A stretch of 64,000 nucleotides of DNA from Rhodocyclaceae bacterium (GTDB lineage: Bacteria; Pseudomonadota; Gammaproteobacteria; Burkholderiales; Rhodocyclaceae), in NCBI GenBank assembly GCA_016721505.1, contig JADKHX010000014.1:1-64000 (forward strand). Direction: 5' to 3'. The notes below the pieces were generated by a model. That model worked only from the letters and a program-made list of their open reading frames with translations, made no database searches and was not told where the DNA came from. The translations under genes and the position numbers were made by a program. Shown in pieces: positions 27,642-37,300 of this stretch (position 1 is the stretch's first letter; each line of letters begins with the position of its first letter).

Positions 27642-28352
27642 TTACAACTTGCATTCGCTGCCATCGCCTTTACCCACACCGCCACCGCCGCCCTTGTTCT
27701 GGGCAATGTTTGGTGGCATGGTGACTTGAATCCCTTGGCTGGGTGGCACGACCGCTGGAATCGTATTAGCGTTAGGCACAAAACCAAACTGCCCGGCACC
27801 AATCACCGCATTGCCGGCAGCGTTAGTGACGACAACTGCGCCTGAGGAGACGTCAACATGCAACCCATCCGGAGGTGCGTTGCCACTTGCCGTCGGCACA
27901 TTGGTGCAATCGCCGCTACACAGCAACGCGCCAAAGTGTGTGCCGCGAATACCGATGGTCGCAGTGTTAGTGGTGAAGCCGACTTTGTCTTGACTACGCT
28001 TTCCGAGCAATCCCGTAACCGCGCGCAAACCACCTTTGATCAGGCTGAAAAACGCACTGTCGTTTTGTGGCTTGGCCTCTTGAAACGAGTAGGCCGCGAC
28101 GCGAAGCTGCGTGCCAGGACGCAGCACAATTTCGGCACCATCAACAAATTTGACGCGGGCGTAGGTCTCAGTTTCTGTGGTCAGCAAATCACCTTCATTG
28201 ACTTCAGATTTCACCGAAAGCACTTTGCTCGCGCCCGCAGAACCCTTGGCCGACAATATGCCGGACAAGTGTGTCACCGTGCCAACCCCGGCAGTGGCAC
28301 TGCCCGCCACCAGCAAACAGCCTAAGATCAAAAATCCTGATAGTGCCTTCAT
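27642..28352 (-). CDS. Secreted FecR-domain protein of the TPS locus
   Basis: 236 aa from the ATG at 28352 (MKALSGFLILGCLLVAGSATAG), after GGGAA; the upstream open frame overlaps tpsA. Signal peptide with cleavage near SATA-G. The FecR-type beta domain runs about 24-140: VTHLSGILSAKG, VNEGDLLTTETETYARVKFVDGAEIVLRPGTQL, and the end motif TNTATIGIRGTHF. The C-terminus has the pair C-S-G-D-C, a Gly-rich stretch (KGGGGGVGKGDG) and a final ECKL. Unlike iron-sensing FecR it has no transmembrane anchor or sigma-factor partner here. Its place directly after tpsA (13 bp) suggests a role with the adhesin at the cell surface. Confidence 0.8.
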   Translation of the reverse strand: MKALSGFLILGCLLVAGSATAGVGTVTHLSGILSAKGSAGASKVLSVKSEVNEGDLLTTETETYARVKFVDGAEIVLRPGTQLRVAAYSFQEAKPQNDSAFFSLIKGGLRAVTGLLGKRSQDKVGFTTNTATIGIRGTHFGALLCSGDCTNVPTASGNAPPDGLHVDVSSGAVVVTNAAGNAVIGAGQFGFVPNANTIPAVVPPSQGIQVTMPPNIAQNKGGGGGVGKGDGSECKL

Positions 28353-28365
28353 GGTGTTCCCTTTC

Positions 28366-31300
28366 TTAAGTACAGGTTCCGACACTACGCTGTGCCGCCG
28401 GTTTTTCTTCGCCGCTGGTGGTTTTACCATTCGCGTCTTTCTTCTCTTCTTCCTTCTTCTCATCACCACTGGCTGCACCGCCAAATGTTCCAGCCGTGCC
28501 ACCGGTCGAATCGCCGCCAAGATTGCTGTTTGTCGAACCAGTGGTGGTTACCAGCGATGTGATGACTTCAACCTTTGGAAGATCCTTTACCGGATCCGGA
28601 TCAGGAATAGTATCCGACGGAATAACCACTGGATCCTTCGGTCGCGAGCCAAAGGCGCTCACTTCAACCGTCCCTCTCGGCGCGGTAATCAATTTATCCG
28701 GCGTCTGAGTAATGTCGCCATATGGCGATTCGGCCTTGGCGTTACCAGTAGTTGCCGTGACGGCCTTGGTAACAACAATGCCCGAACCACCAAACAACGC
28801 GATATTGCCAGCGCTTGATAACACCGGTCCATCAATGGTCAGCAGATCAATGGTCGAGGCCGCAGATGTTGAGGCGGCGACCAAACTCAAATTGCCCGCA
28901 GCGGTTACCGATCCTGTTGATGCGACAGTAAGCGGACTGTGGGCGGTGACTGACAAGGTTCCAGTGGCATTCATTTCACCGCTAATCACGACCTTGCCGA
29001 CGTTATCCACGGTGATGTTGCCACCGGTATTGGTCATCTTGGCAATCGTCAGCGGCGCTGCGGTGTTGTTGAACACGACATTGCCCGAACCCGTATTGGT
29101 CAAACTGGTGACATTTGTGAAATGATTTGCGCCGCTATAGTTGGCGCCACCGACCGATACTGAATTTAGCCCGACTGCCGTCAAATTCGCCAGCGCGGAA
29201 ATTGCTCCTGCCGAACTAAGCGAAATATTGCCCAAACCACTTACCCCACCACTAATTGTCAGTGGGCCGCTGCTTGTCGATGTGATATTGATATCACCTG
29301 TCGCAGCAAGGTTTTGAACTGCAACCGAGGTCGCGCCTGCCAGCGTCAAACCACCGGCTTTGATGCTCTTGAAGACGAGGTTGCCACTGCCACTGTTCAT
29401 GCCAGAGTATGTGCCTACGACATTATCCAGACTCAGCGCCGTGCCACCGTAAGAGGAGGTGTAAAGCACATTGGTGGTGATTGGTGCGGTCTGGCTGATG
29501 TTGCCGGTCGAGCTAAAGCGCACTCCATTGGCGGAGATATTTGCGCCGCTGTAAATCAGGTTACCGCCGTTGGCTGTTACATTGACCTTACCTGCGCCGC
29601 TGCCTGTTACCAAGGCCGAATTGGCTCCCAGCGTCAGTGGGGCATTGCGATAATCCAGATTTACCGCACTATTAGCCACCGAGTTATCAACCAGCACCAA
29701 AGCGCTCGCGCCGTAGCTGGTTAGACTCAGCCCACCAGCTGCACTGTTGTTGATATTTGCACCAACCACGCCAGCAGATTGAACCACGGCATTGATACCG
29801 GCAGTGGCTTGAATGCTGACACTGCCACCATTGGCTTGCAAGTTATTCGCCGTGACTCGCGCCCCGGTAAAGGCCTGCTCAGTACCGTTCCCGTTGTTGT
29901 TGTAACCAGCCAGTAGGTTGGTGCGCCCTGCCGCGTTACCAACCACGGTACCTAGCATGTCGATATTGCCCGACGCATGGATCAGGAAATCGTTTCCGGT
30001 TTGCATACTGCTGCCGACCTGCTGCGAGACATTGCCGGTGGTGAAGCTGCCCGTGCCCGTATCGCGATTGGCAATCATGAAGATATCGTCGGCGACCACA
30101 TTGCCGGCGGCACCAACTGAAATGTTGCCGCCGGTGGTGCCAACACTATTGAGCCCGGCAAACACACCCAGCAGACCGCCAGCGTTGGTTTGGCCGTTCA
30201 AGCTCACGTTGCGATCTGCAATCAAGCTGACATCAGAACTGGAAGAAATCGTGCCGCCGTGTTGGAAAATATCGCCTTGCGCGCCTATGGCCGCCACTTC
30301 AACCGAACCCCCGTTGGTGGCGCTGACTTGGCTCGTAGCACCCAATATCACCGTGCCGCCAACCAGCTCAATAATGCCGCCGGTAGAAGACAAGGAACCG
30401 GAAACCACCAAGGAATCGCCCGACGACGTTGGCGTTGCTGCTGACGCCATCAGAAAAATGCCTGTACCAGCCGTCACTGCGCCAGTGTTGGTAACCGTGA
30501 TTGGGCTGTGCGCCGTCACATCTACTTTGCCGAGCGCATTCATCGCCCCGGAAATGACAATGCCGCCGGTATTTGAGACCGTCACATTGCCACCAGAGTT
30601 ATTGAGTTGCGCGATGGTCAGCGGTGCTGCCGTGTTGTTGAACACGACGTTACCCGAGCCGGTATTGTTCAGCGTGTTAATCGTCTTGACTTGGTTTGCC
30701 CCGGTGAATGCGGCACCGCCAGCTGAGGTCGAACTTAGCCCGAGTGCGGTCAAATTCGCCGTCGCGGCGATTGCTCCTGTCGACGCCAGCGAGAGATTGT
30801 GCGCACTGCTGGCATTGCCGCTAATCGTAAGCGGGCCAGCCGACGTGATACTCACATTGCCAGCCGCTGCCGCCGTATTGCTGACGCCAGCCACCACCAG
30901 TCCGCTAGCGCTTGCGCTCTTGAAGTTCACGTTACCAGCCGCGCTGTTATTGCCGGTGAAGGTCCCAACAAGGTTGCTTTGCGTCAGTTCGGTGCCGCTA
31001 ACTGATGTGGTCGAGAGCGTTGGGCTGGTGATCGCCGCAGTCTGGACAATGCCACCAGCGGAGTTCAAATTAACCGCATGGCTGCTGACGACAGCTGCAT
31101 CAAGCGACAAATTTCCACCGCCCGTCGAGGTGATATTGATGTCGCCAGCGGCGGCGGCGTTTTGCACCGCACCGCCAAGCGCCTGATTCTGCAATATCAG
31201 CTCGACCAAGCGTAAGCCACCACCGTTCGCACTGTTGAAGGCGATATTGCCGGTGCCGCTGTTGGCACCAGAATACTTTGCCACCATATTGTTGGCAGTC

Positions 31301-34300
31301 AGTGTTGTTCCGGTCTGTGAAGCTGTGGCTAACGAATCCGCAGTGATTATTCCAGTCTGAGAAATTGCACCGAGGGACGCGATGGTTACAGATTGGGCGT
31401 TGTTAATATTGCCCAACTCCAGAGAGTTACCAGAAACAACAGAAATTGCACCTGTTCCGCTGTTGCTGCCCGAGTACTTACTTACAACATTGTCATCGGT
31501 CAAATCTGTGCCGCTACCAGATGAAGTGGAAAGTGATGCGACATTAATCAGCGTTGCTTGCGTAATCGCCCCACTTGCTCCCAGGCTCAGGCTGCCACCG
31601 TAGACGTTGGTCGCGTTCCAATTGAGATCGCCATCGTGCGCGACGAAACCAACCGTGCCGGTACTGCCGGCGTCGAGGTGAAGCCTGTCAGTTACAACGA
31701 GATCGCCTTCGGCACGGGTATAAGTCACAGAGCGATTCGCGGTAGCGTGATCAACCAATGTCAGGTTGGGAGTGTTCTCACCACTTGATGTAATACTGAT
31801 GCCGCCCGTCGAACTATTTTCAATCGATGCCGTCACCTGGTTGGCACCGTCGATAGCCGCTGTGATCGGGCCGGTCGCGCTGAGCGTCACACTCGTGTTT
31901 TGAGAATTGAGGTCGCTGATCGTAATGTGCTTGCCCTCGTATACCTGAGCATTGGTGCACTCGCTACAAGTATTGTTGTAGCCAGCGTAGATGTAGACAC
32001 CGGAGTTCGGCACGTCAAGTGACCCAAGTAGGTCGACATTGCCGGCCGCCTGAACATGCAAACTCGTCACATACGTTACCGCGATTTCCCCACCGAGCAC
32101 TTGGGTAACGTTGCCGCTGGTAAATGTCGCTGCGCCAGTCGGGCGATTTGTCCGCAGGTCAACATCAGCGCCAGTAATACTGCTGTTGGCCTCTAGCAGG
32201 ATATTGCCGCCGAGACTGGTTTCGGAATGAATGCCTCCCCGCCAACGGCTAACGCCGGCAGTAATCTGGACATCAGTGTTGGAATAACCGTAGGAGCCGA
32301 CATGGCCAACGCTGCCATTGAGTGTCACGTCCCGATCAGCAGTTATCGAAACAAATTGGTTAGCGTCAATTTTGCCGCCAGCTTGAGAAATGTTGCCGGT
32401 TGAGGCCTCGCTACCAGCAAGCGCATCCGCGTAAATATAATTCGCAACTAGATCAGCACCGATTCCCAACACGATGTTGCCGCCCAGCGATGCCGTCTTG
32501 TCACTACCCGCTTGCAAACGAATACCACGATCGTACTGATCCGACTCATCGGTAATCTTGCCATTAATGTTTATGTTTCGATCGGCATAGATACTGACGA
32601 AGCCTTCGCTGTAGTACTCACTGGACATTTCACCATCGTGGGTGACCGTTCCGCTGCCGGCGACCGAGCCAGCGTTTGCCGAAATGGTAATGCCGCCATA
32701 GGCGTGCGTTTTACTGGTTTGCGTCAACCATACCTTACCGCCGCGCGCACTTGCGCCTTCGCCGCCGTCACCGGCTGAAAGATGCACATAGGTATCGAAG
32801 CCACTGCCATTTTCGATCCAGCCACTAGCCGTCAGATCGCCTTCTGCTCTGATCGTCACCCTATCGCTATAAAGCCGACTGCTTTCACCCAAGGTGATGT
32901 TGCCTTGCGAGGCGCCAACATCTCCCGTCTCAATTTCTATACTATCTGACGCATTGATCAGGCCATCGATTTGGATATTGCCGTTGGCATACAACTCGGC
33001 GTCGCCCGAGGAAATTTCCCCGCTAGTGCCCATTGCGATGTCACTACCGGCTGAAACATGGAACAAGTTCTCAGTCTCCACAAAGCCATTTAGCGTGACC
33101 TTTGTGTCGGCAGTAAGCGCCACTTCGTTCGACGAATAGACAGTGCTCCCAGCATCGAAGCTGATTTTTCCTTTCGCGGGATCACCATTGCCACGCGCAA
33201 CCACGTGTAATGAGCCGCCGTTAAACACGTTGACTGCGCCGCCATAGAGGATCGCAACGTTGCCGCCATGCGAACTGTTGTCCACCAAACCTGCCTGCAA
33301 ATGCACCGTGCGCTCTTCGCCGTAGTTGTCAATTCTGCTGGACAGGGTGAGGTCGCGATCAGCATAAACGCCGACACCACCAACCGATCCTGTCCTTAGC
33401 GGGCCGCCAATATTGATGTTGCCCTTGCTTGAGTCTACCGTCCCAGCAAAGGCTTTCAACTCAATGCCGATGACATCGTAAATCGCGGTGCCTTCGCCAA
33501 CATAGTTGATGGAAATATTGCCGCCACGTGCGCTTTGCTGTCCCGAAAGCGCATTCCATCCTGCACGGGCTGCGAATTCTTGAGTTCCTGTGGACTGCCC
33601 AGACAAGCTGAAATCACCCGCCGAATTCACATGGACAACATCACCATCCAGTAGCGTGCCATTGCCCAGAGAAACATCCCCCGATGTGTTGGTATTGCTG
33701 GTGATGGCAGTCAGATGGATTTCTGCTGAAGGACTAAAGTTATCGGTGCGGATAGTCACCGCACCCAATGTGCTGATGTTGCCACCGTAAAGGGACGCTA
33801 CAAGCTGGCGGTCACCACCAGAGGCAAAACGAGCGCCGGCGACTAAATTGACCTGGCTTCCTGGGTCGGCAGGTGGGAAATAAGTTTGAGTTGAAGTCGG
33901 ATTGCCAAATTCGTCCAATTCAAAGATCGGCACGCTGGATGCTGGAGTGCCCAGGACTTTCGTGCCGATCACCACGCCGCTGGTTTGGCCATTGATCGTC
34001 AGGTTTCTGGCCGCAATCAGTTCGACATCCACGGGGCCAGTGCCGATATCCATCGGCATATGGTTGCCACCGTCACCATTAAACAAAATTTGATTATTGC
34101 CACTACCTACCACCACGCCACCGCTGCCTGCGAGACCGGCGTTAAGCGTAATGCTGTTGGCAGCAACCGAAACGCTGGTGCCACCGCCATAGGCAACCGC
34201 CTTGGGAAACGCGATCGGATCCGATTGCCCTGCAAGCGAACCTATGGTCACCGCGCCAGCGCCAGCAGTAGCGGTCAAATCGCCACCTACTTTCAGGTTA

Positions 34301-37300
34301 ACATTTGCAGCACCGCCAGCACCAATCAGCGCGATGCCGCTGCTACCGCTACCGCCGTTGATCGCCAGATTGCCATCAATGGTCACGTTTAGCGAGCCGT
34401 GGTCGTCATGGTAGATGAATGCGCCCGTGACCGAATTAGGTACATCGTTATTGGGATCGGTCAGTGTGCCTTGACCACCAGTAAGCATGACATTGCCATG
34501 AACCGTCAAGGTGACATCGTCACCACCAACGCCCGCTTTGGAGAAAGTGTTTGTGCCTGCGCCACCAATAATGGTCAGACTGGCAAAGCTCAAATTGCTG
34601 ACGGAGTGGTCGGTGTCTTCATCGTCGCCGCCAAATATTCCAGCATCGTTGCTGCGTTCGTTGCCGCCGTACTGATTGACCAAATCTGCTGCCCCGCCTG
34701 ACGCTGCGCCCTGAAGTAAAACAATCGGGTCGCCGCTGATCTTTTGCCCGTAGTTTGAGCCAATACCGGCGCCGTTGCTGCTACCAACACTTCCGCCGTA
34801 AATTGAAATCTTGCCGCCGGCCTGGAGGAACTCAATGTGCTGATCAAAATCCGTGTTCGGATCATCAACTCGATTTTTTATTTCAGCAAAATTGCCAGAT
34901 TCTTGGCTGTTGGTGTTGAACCCATTGCCACTGCCGCCACGCAAGGTGACCGCAGCATTCGCTCCGGTGAGAACGATGTGCTGTTCGCCCCAACCAGTCA
35001 CCATACCCTGGTTATCCTTAACGCCATGTTCGATCGCAGCATAGCTATCGGAAGCGTTGCCACCACCACCAGTGAGTGATAACTGGTTGGTTTCAATATG
35101 CTGATCGCCCTGCGCAATGATCAGCGCCCGGCCGTTTGATGAATTACTCGCGGTAAGCGTAATTGATGTCGCGCCGGTGATTGTCTGATCGCCGCTACTT
35201 TGAATATTTGCGCGCGGAATTTCGCCATCGTCGATGAACCCATTACCGTTAATGTCTTGGAGAGGCCGACCGACTCCGATCACTTCAATACTGCCGCCAG
35301 ACGCAGGCGAGAACGAGATGACCTGTTTCGCGTGAGCAGTGTTGGCAACATTCGAATTTGTTCCCAAACTGGCAAATGATCCTTCGACTCGTAGCACAGC
35401 TTGCTGACCGGTGAAGTTGATTGTCTGGGTGCCACTGAGGCTGTTGTTCAGTACATTCGTTGAACCAGATCCGTTGGTTTGTAACAACAACGCCGGGCCC
35501 TCAGTGCCATTGGCGCCAAGCGTGATGATTTGATTTCCCCAAGACCCAACGGTGGCAATGTTATTGGTACCAGTCGCTGCACCAATTACATGTAGCTGTT
35601 TGGCGGTGATACTTTGTATGCCGCCCATGCTCCACAACCTTGTGCGACTCGCTGAGGCATTGGGAGTCGCGACATTGGTAGCATTGCCGCCCAACAGCTG
35701 CACGGCGCCAACCACATTCACGGTTTGGCCATAGGCCGAAAACAGTCCGGCAGCACCATTGCCTGTGGCGGTTGCAGCTCGCGACGAGCCATTGATAGTG
35801 ATCGAACTAGCAGAAATATCCTGAGTTCCTTTGACCCAGCCAACCGGATTCACTTGGTTATCCGAAAAAAGCGGGCCAGCACCATCAGGATCAGGGTTAA
35901 TGAAAGCCTGACCAGCCGCAATCATCGCGTTGTTGCCGCGCGCCGGGGCAAAACCACCCGAACTGAATGGATCGGTGGCGCCTGCAGCGAGGCCCATACC
36001 GCCACTATCGCCGCCCGTCATCGTGATCGCCGAATTACCGGCTATCGTTTGCTGACCGGCGCCGCTGTTCCAGATGCGGGCGTAGTTAGCGTTGCCCAGA
36101 CTCCCGCCAAACAAATCGAGCCGTCCGCCATCATCAAAGTCTATGGTTTGATTGCCCGAAGTCGTTTTGATCGAGGCATAGTTGTCCGATGTGCCTGTCG
36201 CACTGATAATGCCGCCACCGGCGCCACCGCGCAGAACTACTGAACCGCCGTAATAAACATTGATCGTCTGACTGGCATTGTTTTCGATGCCCGCGAAGTT
36301 TTGATAGCTCGCCGCGTTGCCACCACCTTGAACCAATATGTTGCCAACCACATCAAGATTTTGTGCGCCGCTCGTGGAAACAATTCCAGCCGTGTTGCCA
36401 TGCCCGGCGGCACCACCGTAAATTGCCAGCGAGCCGAGATTACCAACCGACCCGGTAACGGTAATGAATTGCGCACCAGCAGACGAGTAAATCACTGCGT
36501 CGTTGTTCTCATCTGTATTTGCCGTGCCGCCAGCCTTCAGAACAATGGTATGAGCAGTAATTTCCTGGTTATAAGGCGAACGATTGGTGATGTAGGCGTC
36601 GTTGTTCGGACCGCTTACGCCACCAAGAACTTCGACGCGATCGGCGGTGATCGATTGACCGCCGCCGGAAAACAAAGCGACACCAAAACCGCCGTTGGCA
36701 TTTGCTTCAACTTTCACCGTGCCTGTGGCGTTTATTGTCTGTACTCCGCCCTCAACGTAACTGAAGGGTGGGTCTGTGGGTCGGCAACTGGTAGTGGGCA
36801 CGAAAGCGCACCCCGCAGTGCTGGCAATGCTTCCATTTCCGGTCGTCGCCGTCAAGGTGAAATTACTGCCGGTGTCGATAGTCATGTCGGCACCATTGGT
36901 CTCCAGCGTTGAATTCGTAATCAGGATATCGCCTGCCGCGTGGAGATTTATCTCGAAACCATAGGCCGCGCTGCCGCCCACGCGCGCGCCACTGAGGCTG
37001 ATCTTGCCACTTCTTGCGTTCAGACTCACGGCGGAACCACTAGCTGCCCCAGCATCAATGGCAAGACCACCCGTTATCGCGATGTCGCCGCCACTCAGTA
37101 CTGGTGGTGGCGTGATGTCCGGCGGATGCGGAATGCCTAACATCGGGCCTAGATTTGAGCCTATCACCGCGATTCCGCCGTAATTCGCAGTTACGTTTGC
37201 CGTCTCACCGACGAGAATCGCTCCCGTTGCCTGACCAAATAAGCTGCCTATGCCAACGATCGCGTTAGAGCCGTTATGGGTCGCATCAAGGGTCAGGTTG

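Noticed and set aside
29918..31186. 422-aa plus-strand open frame within the adhesin gene
   Set aside because: It is Pro/Leu/Val-rich antisense of Gly/Asn/Thr repeats in tpsA, without signal, motif or start context.
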